The translations under genes were made by a program, and so were the position numbers. This document shows, piece after piece, positions 26,695 through 34,413 of a DNA stretch of 64,000 bases (within the stretch, counting starts at the first letter, position 1; each line of letters starts with the position of its first letter). This DNA is from Hippea alviniae EP5-r. GTDB taxonomy: Bacteria > Campylobacterota_A > Desulfurellia > Desulfurellales > Hippeaceae. The notes beneath the pieces were generated by a model. That model saw only the letters and a program-made list of their open reading frames with translations, did not search any database and was not told where the DNA came from. The stretch lies in contig NZ_ATUV01000001.1 of the NCBI RefSeq assembly GCF_000420385.1, positions 1 to 64,000 on the forward strand. Reading direction: 5' to 3'.

Positions 26695-26967
26695 ATGGCT
26701 GAAAAACGATTGCCAGTTGAGATTGATGAGAAGCTGTGCAAAGGTTGCGGCTTGTGTGTAAATGTTTGCCCAAAGAATGTGCTTGAGATGGTCGAAGATT
26801 TGCATGTTTGGATGGGTACTATTGCAAAGGTTGTAAGGCCTGAAGACTGCATAAGGTGCAAGATGTGCGAAGATATCTGTCCTGATTTTGCTATCAAGGT
26901 TGCAGACATTGGTGTTGAGCTTACATTTGAAGATAGCAAAGGAAATTTGATTACAAAGAGTAAATAG
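26695..26967 (+). CDS. korD: 2-oxoglutarate:ferredoxin oxidoreductase, delta (ferredoxin-like) subunit
   Basis: 90 aa from ATG 26695 (AGGAGAGGTGAG just upstream). The longer in-frame reading back to 26599 runs into icd and is rejected. It has two 4Fe-4S motifs, CKGCGLCVNVCP and CIRCKMCEDICP, as in the delta subunit of archaeal-type 2-oxoacid oxidoreductases, and relays electrons to soluble ferredoxin. It is first of the korDABC set, 11 bases before korA. Confidence 0.92.
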   Translation: MAEKRLPVEIDEKLCKGCGLCVNVCPKNVLEMVEDLHVWMGTIAKVVRPEDCIRCKMCEDICPDFAIKVADIGVELTFEDSKGNLITKSK

Positions 26968-26978
26968 GGGAGGAATCA

Positions 26979-28175
26979 ATGGGAAGAATTGAATTTATGG
27001 ATGCAAACGCAGCTATAGCAGAAGCGGCTGTGGTTGCAGGATTGGGCTTCTATGCCGGTTATCCAATAACACCTTCAAGCGAAGTTCCTGAAAGGCTTTC
27101 AAAAATTGCACCAGAGAAGGGCATTCCTTTCATCATGATGGAAGACGAGATTGCAAGTATCAATGCTTGCGTTGGTGCTGCTGCAAGCGGCGTTAAAGCC
27201 ATGACATGTACAAGCGGCCCTGGTCTTTCGTTGAAGCAGGAAGCATTTGGTATGGCTTGTATGTTTGAAGTTCCGCTTGTAGTTGTCGATGTTATGAGAG
27301 GTGGTCCATCTACGGGTTTGCCAACAAGGCCATCTCAGGGCGATATAATGCAGGCAAGATGGGGAACACACGGCGACCATCCAGTTATAGCCGTTGCTCC
27401 ATGCAATGCTCAGGAAGCTGTTTTTGAGACTATTAGAGCATTTAATATGGCTGAAAAGTTTAGGCAGCCTGTTTATATCTTAACAGACGGTTCTCTGTCT
27501 CACTTGCATACAAAGGTTTATATACCAGACCCAGAAGAAGTTGAAGTAATAGACAGGCAGCCACCAGAAGTTGAGCCTGATGAGTATTATCCTTATGATT
27601 ACAACTATGAAATTCCACCTTTGGCTCCTTGGTGGACAAAGGATGGAAAGAGCTATAGATATCATCTTTCAAGTCTTGTTCATGATAAAACTGGATTCCC
27701 AACGGTTGTTCCTAAGTATGTTCAGTGGCTTGAGACAAGAATGATGAACAAGATTATGAATCATCTTGATGAGATTCTCAAATATGAGTATTACAAGATG
27801 GACGATGCTGAAACATGTGTTATAGCTTTTGGTTCAACAGCTGAAGCCGTTAGGGTTGCAATTGACGAAGCAAGAGAGCAGGGAATCAAGGTTGGAATGT
27901 TCAGACCTTTGACAATATGGCCATCTCCTGAAGCTCAGATTAAAGATATAGCATCAAAGGTTAAAAATATTATTGTTGCTGAGATGAATTTGGGCCAGTA
28001 TGTTCTTGAAGTTCAAAGAATAGTTGCAGGACAGACTCCCGTTTACAACATAGCTCAGATGACAGGAACATTAATCAGACCTTCTCAGATACTTGAGAAG
28101 ATTAAGGATCCTTCCAAGAAGGTTGAGCTCATTATGAGCGAAGAGGAGATAAAGAGGTTTGGAGGAGGCGAATAA
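26979..28175 (+). CDS. korA: 2-oxoglutarate:ferredoxin oxidoreductase, alpha subunit
   Basis: 398 aa. Pyrimidine-binding transketolase-like domain with GYPITPSSEVPERL (~31-44) and CTSGPGLSLKQEAFG, followed by the C-terminal transketolase-type domain (VIAFGSTAEAVRVAIDEA, VGMFRPLTIWPSPE, VAEMNLGQYVLEVQR). KorA and KorB form the thiamine-diphosphate core that joins 2-oxoglutarate, CoA and ferredoxin to give succinyl-CoA and CO2, or the reverse. The stop overlaps the korB start by one base. Confidence 0.94.
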   Translation: MGRIEFMDANAAIAEAAVVAGLGFYAGYPITPSSEVPERLSKIAPEKGIPFIMMEDEIASINACVGAAASGVKAMTCTSGPGLSLKQEAFGMACMFEVPLVVVDVMRGGPSTGLPTRPSQGDIMQARWGTHGDHPVIAVAPCNAQEAVFETIRAFNMAEKFRQPVYILTDGSLSHLHTKVYIPDPEEVEVIDRQPPEVEPDEYYPYDYNYEIPPLAPWWTKDGKSYRYHLSSLVHDKTGFPTVVPKYVQWLETRMMNKIMNHLDEILKYEYYKMDDAETCVIAFGSTAEAVRVAIDEAREQGIKVGMFRPLTIWPSPEAQIKDIASKVKNIIVAEMNLGQYVLEVQRIVAGQTPVYNIAQMTGTLIRPSQILEKIKDPSKKVELIMSEEEIKRFGGGE

Positions 28176-29122
28176 TGGCTGTAGATTACATGAAATATTT
28201 AAGAACGGAAAAGTTGCCACTTTACTGGTGTCCAGGTTGTGGTGACGGTATAGTTTTAAAATGCTATATCGAAGCTATCGATGAGCTTGGCTGGAGCAAA
28301 GACGACTGTGCTATGGTTTCTGGTATTGGATGTGCTGCAAGGGTTACGGGTTATGTTGACTTCCACACATTGCATACAATTCACGGAAGGGCTATAGCTG
28401 TTGCCGTCGGCGTTAAAATGGCAAACCCTGATAAACATGTATTTGTTTTTGGTGGCGATGGTGATATAGTTCATATCGGTGGAAACCACCTGCTCCATGC
28501 TGCAAGAAGAAACATTGATATAACGGTTGTTTTGATTAATAACTGGATTTACGGAATGACAGGTGGTCAGCACTCCTGCACCACACCACCGGGAGCAAAA
28601 GCATCAACAGCACCAAGAGGTTCATACGAACCAACAATTGATGTGTGCAAAATGGCTATAGGTGCTGGTGCTGGTTATGTAGCAAGAGGATTTGCAGGCG
28701 ACCCAAAGAGGTTGACAAAATTGATAAAAGAAGGTCTTGACTACAAAGGTTTCAGCTTGATAGAAGTCTTCAGTCCATGTCCAATTAACTTTGGAAGAAG
28801 AAATAAGCTTGGCGACCCTGCAAAATTGATGGATTACATGAAGAGCTTTTTGGTAAGCTCAGCTAAGGCTAAGAAGATGAGCGAAGAAGAGTTGAAGGGT
28901 AAATTCGTCACCGGCGTATTACATAAAGACGAAAGCAAGCCAGAACTTACAGCGTCTTACAAGCAGCTTGTTGAGAAGGCTCAAGCTTCTGATGAGTTCT
29001 GGGCTAAGTATGCAACTGGTAGGCTTACGGATGCTGATAGATACAAGATTTCAAGGGAAGAGCTTAAAGGTCTTTATCCGTATGATGTAGAAACACCACT
29101 AAAAGAATGGAAAAAACTATAA
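28175..29122 (+). CDS. korB: 2-oxoglutarate:ferredoxin oxidoreductase, beta subunit
   Basis: 315 aa. The N-terminal WCPGCGDG carries two cluster cysteines, more follow (GIGCAAR), and the thiamine-diphosphate motif runs from FGGDGDIVHIGGNH to INNWIYGMTGGQ. GQHSCTTPPGAKASTAPRG is typical of KorB. The reaction is as for korA. It is coupled by a one-base overlap to korA and lies 16 bases before korC. Confidence 0.95.
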   Translation: MAVDYMKYLRTEKLPLYWCPGCGDGIVLKCYIEAIDELGWSKDDCAMVSGIGCAARVTGYVDFHTLHTIHGRAIAVAVGVKMANPDKHVFVFGGDGDIVHIGGNHLLHAARRNIDITVVLINNWIYGMTGGQHSCTTPPGAKASTAPRGSYEPTIDVCKMAIGAGAGYVARGFAGDPKRLTKLIKEGLDYKGFSLIEVFSPCPINFGRRNKLGDPAKLMDYMKSFLVSSAKAKKMSEEELKGKFVTGVLHKDESKPELTASYKQLVEKAQASDEFWAKYATGRLTDADRYKISREELKGLYPYDVETPLKEWKKL

Positions 29123-29138
29123 TTAAGGGGTAAGAGAA

Positions 29139-29711
29139 ATGGCGTTTCATTATGAATTAAGATTTGGAGGAGTTGGAGGACAGGGTTCCTTAACAGCGGG
29201 AACTATTATAGCCCATGCTGCTGTTTTCCATACAGATTACTATGCAACTCAGGTTCCAACTTACACATCCCAGGTTAGAGGTGGTGCAGCAAAGGCAGAC
29301 ATTATTATTTCTGATGAACCAATTGTGTTCCCTGAGTCAACAAATGTTGACTTCTTCTTGTCAACTCATCAGAAGGCATACGATGCTTATAAAGGCGATT
29401 TAAAAGAAGGTGCTTATGTTTTGGTTGACTCTGGACTTGTAACTGTTCCAGATGAAGATGCAAAAAAATACAAGGTTTACGAGTATCCACTTGTTCATAC
29501 GGCAAAATACGAAATCGGCAATGTTGTCACGATGAACATTCTTGCCGTTGGAATATGTATAGGATTGACAGAAGTTTTACCTGTTGATGTTGTTAGAGAG
29601 ACGGTAAAAGAAGAAGTTCCACCTGCCTTTATCGACATGAATATGAAGGCATTTGACATGGGTCTTGAAGTAGGAAGGAAGTTTAAACAGGAAGGGCCAA
29701 CAAAGAAGTAG
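29139..29711 (+). CDS. korC: 2-oxoglutarate:ferredoxin oxidoreductase, gamma subunit
   Basis: 190 aa. FGGVGGQGSLTAGTIIA (10-26) and VPTYTSQVRGGAAKADIIIS are the gamma-subunit signatures. The order delta-alpha-beta-gamma gives a complete four-subunit enzyme. The substrate assignment to 2-oxoglutarate rather than pyruvate rests on linkage to icd and subunit similarity. A strong terminator follows. Confidence 0.93.
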   Translation: MAFHYELRFGGVGGQGSLTAGTIIAHAAVFHTDYYATQVPTYTSQVRGGAAKADIIISDEPIVFPESTNVDFFLSTHQKAYDAYKGDLKEGAYVLVDSGLVTVPDEDAKKYKVYEYPLVHTAKYEIGNVVTMNILAVGICIGLTEVLPVDVVRETVKEEVPPAFIDMNMKAFDMGLEVGRKFKQEGPTKK

Positions 29712-29735
29712 TTTTAATTTATCTTTAAGGATTGA

Positions 29736-29774
29736 AAGGGTTGCGGTCTTTGGGCTGCAACCCTTATTTTTTTG
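29736..29774 (+). terminator. Terminator of the icd-kor operon
   Basis: AAGGGTTGC (29736-29744) pairs with GCAACCCTT (29757-29765), a 9-bp stem with 12-base loop, followed by ATTTTTTTG. Confidence 0.88.
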
Positions 29775-29805
29775 TCTGAATATCACCAAAAAGAAGGAGG
29801 AGAAA

Positions 29806-30663
29806 ATGGCTTTTTTCCCTGAATTTTGGTTTACAGAGAAGTATTCTGGCACGTGTGGCTTCACATTTAAGGTGAAACAGGTTTTATATACGGATAAGAG
29901 CGAGCTTCAAAGGATTGACATTTTAGAGACATTCGATTTTGGCAGGGTTATGCTGCTTGATGGTTTGATAATGTTTACAGAGAGAGATGAGTTTGTCTAT
30001 CATGAGATGATATCACATTTGCCTTTATTTGCAGCTGAAGAGCCTAAGGATGTACTGATTATTGGCGGTGGTGATGGTGGAACGGCAAGAGAAGTGTTAA
30101 AACATGAGTATTTAAACTCTATAACACAGGTTGAGATAGACAAACTTGTTGTTGAAACATCAAAGAAATATACACCATTTGTTGGAGAGAGTTTAGCCAA
30201 TCCTAAATTGAATCTTATTATTGGAGATGGTATAGAGTTTGTAAAGGATAAAAAATCTCTTTATGATATCGTAATTGTTGATTCAACAGACCCGTTTGGT
30301 GCTGCTGAAGGTTTGTTTAATGTGGAGTTTTACTCAAATGTTAGAGAGATTTTGAAAGATAATGGTATAGTTGTTGCACAAGCCGAAAATTACTATTACG
30401 ATAAGCGATGGATGATGCGTTCTGTAAACAATATGAGAAAGGCTTTTGGTGAAGATAAGGTTACCATATATCAAGCTTCTATTCCCACATACCCGTCTGG
30501 CACATGGGCATTCTCTATTGCATGGAAGGGTGATACTCATCCAAAAGATAGTTTTGATAAGGAGAGATTCGAGAAACTAAACCTTAAGCTGAAATATTAC
30601 AATCCAGAGATTCATAAGGCTGCGTTTGTTTTGCCGAATTATGCAAGGGAAATTTTAGGCTAA
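29806..30663 (+). CDS. speE: Polyamine aminopropyltransferase (spermidine synthase)
   Basis: 285 aa. The SAM-like fold has IIGGGDGGTAREVLKH (~84-99), VEIDKLVVE and the aminopropyl-transfer motif VDSTDPFGAAEGLF (~164-177). N-terminal FTFKVKQVLY and LDGLIMFTERDEFVYHEMI fit SpeE. It transfers aminopropyl from decarboxylated SAM to putrescine. Longer or branched polyamine specificity cannot be excluded. Strong GGAGGAG Shine-Dalgarno. It is flanked by terminators, so it is a single-gene unit. Confidence 0.93.
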   Translation: MAFFPEFWFTEKYSGTCGFTFKVKQVLYTDKSELQRIDILETFDFGRVMLLDGLIMFTERDEFVYHEMISHLPLFAAEEPKDVLIIGGGDGGTAREVLKHEYLNSITQVEIDKLVVETSKKYTPFVGESLANPKLNLIIGDGIEFVKDKKSLYDIVIVDSTDPFGAAEGLFNVEFYSNVREILKDNGIVVAQAENYYYDKRWMMRSVNNMRKAFGEDKVTIYQASIPTYPSGTWAFSIAWKGDTHPKDSFDKERFEKLNLKLKYYNPEIHKAAFVLPNYAREILG

Positions 30664-30678
30664 AAAATAAGTAAAAAA

Positions 30679-30702
30679 ACGGGGCTTTAAGCCCCGTTTT
30701 TA
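30679..30702. terminator. Bidirectional terminator between speE and the porin
   Basis: ACGGGGC (30679-30685), loop TTTAA, GCCCCGT (30691-30697). It is flanked by an A-run before and TTTT after, so it can stop transcription in both directions between these convergent genes. Confidence 0.88.
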
Positions 30703-30726
30703 GTCTAGTTTCAGGTTTAAATATAA

Positions 30727-31920
30727 TTAAAATGTGTAAGTATAGGATGTAAAGAATGTATTTCCAGTCGCTTTATAACCATCATCCCATTTTGTTCTCA
30801 TGTGATCCCATTCAATTCCAAGTGTAGTGTATTTTGTTGTTTTTACGGCCGTGTTGATGAAGAACGTTTTATTATTAAACGCTTCGTGTTTTACCTTAAA
30901 ATAGTCATATCCTGCAGCTAAAGATACACAAGGCATTGGAGCAATTTTTGCTTCCAAATTCCATGCGTACCATTTCAAAGCCTTTAGATGACCATTGTCG
31001 TCCTCATAGTAAGATAATGGAGTGCTAGTATTTACATCTTTATCACTTACACCTTTCAGCTTTAACCCTGCTAAAGAAGCCATTCCTTTAGCATAGATAT
31101 ATTCGCTTTGAAGAGTAACCATAGATACTGGAAGAACAAAGCCAACTCCAAATGCACTGGAGGTTTTTGAGTGTTCAGTTTCTCCTTTATCAATTGTTAT
31201 TTTTGCTCCCTCAATCAGGGCATTACCATATACTCTTGCGGGCGCACCAAATCCTGTATTAAAGTTAACACCTACATTCAATCCTACCGTTGGAAAAGCC
31301 CTTCTGTTCAGTGCATTACCTATATAGTCCTCATTCAGAAACGCTAGTTTGAAATCCAGACTTGCACTATCTGCTATGTCAAAAGTTCCACCTGCTGCAA
31401 TTTGTGGAGATCTAGAGGGAGGATTAAATCCTGCCGTTGCGTTTGGCAACATATCAAATGTGTGTTCTTCAAAAGTATTATTTGTCTGACCTACCAATAT
31501 ATACAACCCATTGTCAAAGTGATGCTCTACATAAGCGTGTCTTAAATAGTTGGAACTTCCTATTCCAATTTCAATTTTTCCTGTTAAATTTGCGTCTTTG
31601 TTAGAGAAATTAACACCCAAGATTGTACCCGCATCATTCATTTCAAATCCGTTCCAATTCCACTTATCCCATGCTTTATCCGATGCAGTTGTTTTTAGAT
31701 CCAAATCCTTTTTAGCTTTGCCGATATCGAAAGCTATGTTGGAATTTAGGCCGTTTGTTTTTTTGCTCCATGCAGATGTAAATTTAACTCCGCCGTACAA
31801 CTGAACCTGAGTATCACCACCTACTGTAACTGTTCCAGCCTGTGCCATAGATGGAGCAACTGTAGCCATACCACCTACCAATGCTGCTGCTGCTACCAAT
31901 GAAATCAACCTTTTCTTCAT
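30727..31920 (-). CDS. Outer-membrane porin-like beta-barrel protein
   Basis: 397 aa. Cleavable signal peptide (MKKRLISLVAAAALVGGMATVAPSMAQA, cleavage likely after residue 28), then alternating Gly/aromatic strands throughout and a terminal aromatic strand ending FFTSYTYTF, the usual BAM-recognised last residue. Length and composition fit a monotopic or trimeric porin. The transported solute is unknown. Good GTAGGAGG Shine-Dalgarno and two near-consensus promoters upstream suggest an abundant protein. The C-terminal end faces the bidirectional terminator. Confidence 0.83.
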   Translation of the reverse strand: MKKRLISLVAAAALVGGMATVAPSMAQAGTVTVGGDTQVQLYGGVKFTSAWSKKTNGLNSNIAFDIGKAKKDLDLKTTASDKAWDKWNWNGFEMNDAGTILGVNFSNKDANLTGKIEIGIGSSNYLRHAYVEHHFDNGLYILVGQTNNTFEEHTFDMLPNATAGFNPPSRSPQIAAGGTFDIADSASLDFKLAFLNEDYIGNALNRRAFPTVGLNVGVNFNTGFGAPARVYGNALIEGAKITIDKGETEHSKTSSAFGVGFVLPVSMVTLQSEYIYAKGMASLAGLKLKGVSDKDVNTSTPLSYYEDDNGHLKALKWYAWNLEAKIAPMPCVSLAAGYDYFKVKHEAFNNKTFFINTAVKTTKYTTLGIEWDHMRTKWDDGYKATGNTFFTSYTYTF

Positions 31921-31977
31921 GTTTAAAACCTCCTACACAAAGTTTTTAAAATTTCGTGCGTTTGCATCGCAGTCTCA

Positions 31978-32005
31978 ATAATAAACCTTTCTTTCCTTTT
32001 GTCAA
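31978..32005 (-). promoter_or_regulatory. Proximal porin promoter
   Basis: On the minus strand: TTGACA (32005-32000), 16-base spacer, TATTAT (31983-31978); leader of ~50 nt to the porin ATG. Confidence 0.65.
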
Positions 32006-32059
32006 GCATTTTTTAAACTTTTTCTCTCCCACCCCCTTGTTTTTAGAAATTCACTTTTA

Positions 32060-32087
32060 ATTTTACATAAAAAATGCTTAATGTCAA
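32060..32087 (-). promoter_or_regulatory. Distal porin promoter
   Basis: On the minus strand: TTGACA (32087-32082), 16-base spacer, TAAAAT (32065-32060), 82 bases upstream of the proximal promoter with the same spacing. The remaining bases of 31921-32171 show no ORF. Confidence 0.6.
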
Positions 32088-32171
32088 CAGTTTTTTTAAT
32101 GGATATTTAATTTCTTGCCATCTTTTGATGAGATATTTTGGGTGTGGCAAGAGTGTGTGCTTATATTTATT

Positions 32172-32591
32172 TTAAAAAACTCCCAAAATCTTCAAAAATG
32201 CTCCAAGCGCTCCAAGTATAGAGATACCAATAGAAATAGAGAACATTTTCATTGTAAAATTTCTCAATTCGTTGTCTCTGTTTTCAAGCCTGTCTGATAG
32301 TTTTTCTATTGATGCTATGATTTGCTCAAACCTTTTATCCACTTGCTCAAACCTTTTATCCACTTGCTCAAACCTTTTATCCACCTGCTGAAAGCGGTAG
32401 TTCATGTCATCTTTTAAGTCTTTTAGTCCTATTTTTAAATCTTCTTGGTTTTTCTTTAGCTCATCAATCTGAACCTGAAGCAAATCAAATCTTGCATCAA
32501 AATACCTTGTATTTGGGAATATGCCTGCTATAAGCGTTTGAAACTCTTGTGGAAAAGTCTCTTTTTCCTGTTTTTCTATCTTTTCAGACAT
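32172..32591 (-). CDS. Heptad-repeat coiled-coil protein with C-terminal membrane anchor
   Basis: 139 aa of unknown function. Acidic N-terminus (MSEKIEKQEKETFPQEF), a long coiled coil (~45-115) containing three exact copies of the heptad VDKRFEQ, and a C-terminal hydrophobic segment (MFSISIGISILGALGAFLKIL, in part) that should anchor it in the inner membrane. The three heptads come from a perfect 21-bp tandem repeat at 32322-32384. Similar repeats in other bacteria expand and contract. Start ATG with GGAGA upstream. It is a single gene upstream of the porin with ~250 bases between, so probably separate. Confidence 0.72.
   Translation of the reverse strand: MSEKIEKQEKETFPQEFQTLIAGIFPNTRYFDARFDLLQVQIDELKKNQEDLKIGLKDLKDDMNYRFQQVDKRFEQVDKRFEQVDKRFEQIIASIEKLSDRLENRDNELRNFTMKMFSISIGISILGALGAFLKILGVF
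32322..32384. repeat. Three perfect 21-bp tandem repeats
   Basis: Unit starting TTGCTCAAACC at 32322, 32343 and 32364, identical in all three. It encodes one heptad per unit in the gene on the minus strand. Flanking half-copies are diverged, so the array is recent or homogenised. Confidence 0.95.
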
Positions 32592-32682
32592 TTTGTTTTC
32601 TCCTTTGTTCTTTTACATTATAGTATAGAAAAAATAATGAAAAATTCAATATTTCTCTGTGGAAGCTTTAATGTTTATTGTT

Positions 32683-32760
32683 TACCATCTCTTCCATCGC
32701 CTTCAAATAAATTCTACTGTTTGGTATTATTATAATGTTAGTCTGTGGGTTGAAGAAGAG
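32683..32760 (-). pseudogene. Remnant of the same ATPase-like family as at 16225-16485
   Basis: Reading the minus strand gives LFFNPQTNIIIIPNSRIYLKAMEEMVNNKH and a TAA stop near 32684. It matches the 16225-16485 ORF segment LFYDPQTSTITPNNRVYLKAMEKM. The frame runs upstream only to an in-frame stop near 32815, with no start codon or Shine-Dalgarno, so it is a non-functional C-terminal fragment. The DNA similarity is also visible directly (CCATCTCTTCCATCGCC here, CCATCTTTTCCATGGCC there). The rest of 32592-32896 holds only the aminotransferase promoter. Confidence 0.6.
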
Positions 32761-32826
32761 AAGGCAGTAATAAAGCTGATTTGGATTGAGTGAGTTTGAA
32801 AAGTTACACCGTTTCTAAAAAAATCC

Positions 32827-32854
32827 TTGACAGTCCAACATTAAAATATAGAAT
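32827..32854 (+). promoter_or_regulatory. Promoter of the aminotransferase gene
   Basis: TTGACA (32827-32832), 16-base spacer, TAGAAT (32849-32854). Confidence 0.65.
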
Positions 32855-32896
32855 GCTTCCACTTATATATATGCAATGATGGGGGAGGAAAAAGAG

Positions 32897-34264
32897 ATGG
32901 TTTTCGGTAAAACAGATAAGAAATTTTCTAACTTTTTTAATCAGATAAAACCTTCAGGATTAAGACTTGCCCAAACTATATTTGAAAAAAGGGTTAAAGA
33001 AGACCTAAAGAAGGGCATTGCACCCATTGAAGCTATAAATGTGGCGATAGGTAGTGTTTCATTGAAAACTCATCCAAAGCTTTTAGAGAGGTATCTCAAC
33101 CCTACAGATGAGACCCTTATAAATGGAGTATGGCGATATGGTGAAACGCCAGGGACAGAGAAAGCCAATCAGGTTTTTATCAATATTATAAAGGCTTTTT
33201 TGCCTGAAGATTCCAACTTGGAACTCTATTCGATTATTCAGGATGGTGGCTCTGGTGCTATGAGGACAGCTGTTTTGGGTTTATGTGGTGATGCTGGGAG
33301 TGAGGATAGACCGCTTCTTGTTATGAATCCAACATACACTAATTATAAAGCTGTTGCAGATGAACTTGGAAGGAAAATAGTTGCTGTTGAACGTGCATTA
33401 GATAGGAGCGGAAATTTTAATGATGTTGCCGTTGAAGAGATTGAAAAAGCCGTTAGAAAATATAGGCCTGGGGCTCTGCTTATTATACCGTATGATAATC
33501 CGTCTGGTAAATTGATGCGTCAGAAGACGATAAACGAGTATGCAAGAATTTGTCTTGAAAACGATATGTTTATAATAAGCGACGAGGCTTATCGTGGGCT
33601 TTACTATGTTGATTGTGAGCCACCGAGCATCTGGAGAGTTACGGATAAGGATGTGCCGGGTATTGAAGATGCAAAGATTAGGATAAGTATAGAGAGTTTA
33701 TCTAAGACATTTAATGCTTGCGGTTTAAGAATGGGTGCACTTGTTACGGATAATGAAGATTTTATAGAGAGAGCATCGGCTGCAAATACTACCTATCTCT
33801 GTCCTTCAATAATAGACCAGCATATCGTTGAGGTCCTTTACGATGAAAAAAAGGAAGATATATTGAAATGGATATCTAATTTGCGGGATTATTATAAAGA
33901 TTTACTTGAGTATATGTATGAAGGATTAAATAAGGAGGTTCCTGGAGCTATAGTTTCAAAACCTGAGGCATCTATTTATATGGTTGTTGATTTACGCGAT
34001 ATAGTCGATGATGATTTTGATGCTGAAGAGTTTGTTATGTATTGTGCGACAGAAGGAGAAGTGAGGTTAAATGGAAAGAGATACACATTACTTGTGAGCC
34101 CAATGTGGGGATTTTATAATGTTATAGAAGGTAGAAACCCTGGAAGGACACAGGTAAGAATCGCCTGTGTTGAACCCGAAGAGAAGATGAGACTTGTGCC
34201 GAGACTGTTCGGTGAGCTTCTGTATCAGTATTTGGATTCAAGAAAAGATTTGGCAGCCTGCTAA
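32897..34264 (+). CDS. PLP-dependent class I/II aminotransferase
   Basis: 455 aa from ATG 32897, placed 8 bases after GGGGGAGG; the upstream ATGs at 32876-32879 precede that Shine-Dalgarno and are rejected. Fold type I aminotransferase: IIPYDNPSGKLM (Asn/Pro motif), ISDEAYRGLYY (Asp/Tyr), and the PLP lysine in ESLSKTFNACGLRMGALV. It is longer than standard AspC (~400 aa) because of extra segments around 110-125 and 395-410. The amino acid substrate cannot be assigned. It is alone on its transcript, with a terminator at its stop. Confidence 0.85.
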   Translation: MVFGKTDKKFSNFFNQIKPSGLRLAQTIFEKRVKEDLKKGIAPIEAINVAIGSVSLKTHPKLLERYLNPTDETLINGVWRYGETPGTEKANQVFINIIKAFLPEDSNLELYSIIQDGGSGAMRTAVLGLCGDAGSEDRPLLVMNPTYTNYKAVADELGRKIVAVERALDRSGNFNDVAVEEIEKAVRKYRPGALLIIPYDNPSGKLMRQKTINEYARICLENDMFIISDEAYRGLYYVDCEPPSIWRVTDKDVPGIEDAKIRISIESLSKTFNACGLRMGALVTDNEDFIERASAANTTYLCPSIIDQHIVEVLYDEKKEDILKWISNLRDYYKDLLEYMYEGLNKEVPGAIVSKPEASIYMVVDLRDIVDDDFDAEEFVMYCATEGEVRLNGKRYTLLVSPMWGFYNVIEGRNPGRTQVRIACVEPEEKMRLVPRLFGELLYQYLDSRKDLAAC

Positions 34265-34277
34265 GGTTGCTTTTTTA
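34253..34277 (+). terminator. Terminator overlapping the aminotransferase stop
   Basis: GCAGCC (34253-34258), loop TGCTAA containing the TAA stop, GGTTGC (34265-34270, one G-U pair), then TTTTTTATTTTTAT. Confidence 0.75.
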
Positions 34278-34350
34278 TTTTTATAAAAATAGTTGAGTTA
34301 TATAATTAGAACAATAGGTGAGAAAAATCTCTCTCCATTTGTAATATCTA

Positions 34351-34380
34351 TTGACTTTTTTCCAATAAATCTGTTAGAAT
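34351..34380 (+). promoter_or_regulatory. Promoter of the acyl-CoA ligase operon
   Basis: TTGACT (34351-34356), 18-base spacer, TAGAAT (34375-34380), 34 bases before the ATG. Confidence 0.6.
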
Positions 34381-34413
34381 GGGCAAAAAATTTTTGACGG
34401 AGGTTTTCTAAAA

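Noticed and set aside
32876-32896. ATGs at 32876 and 32879 as starts of the aminotransferase
   Set aside because: The Shine-Dalgarno GGGGGAGG lies after them and before ATG 32897.
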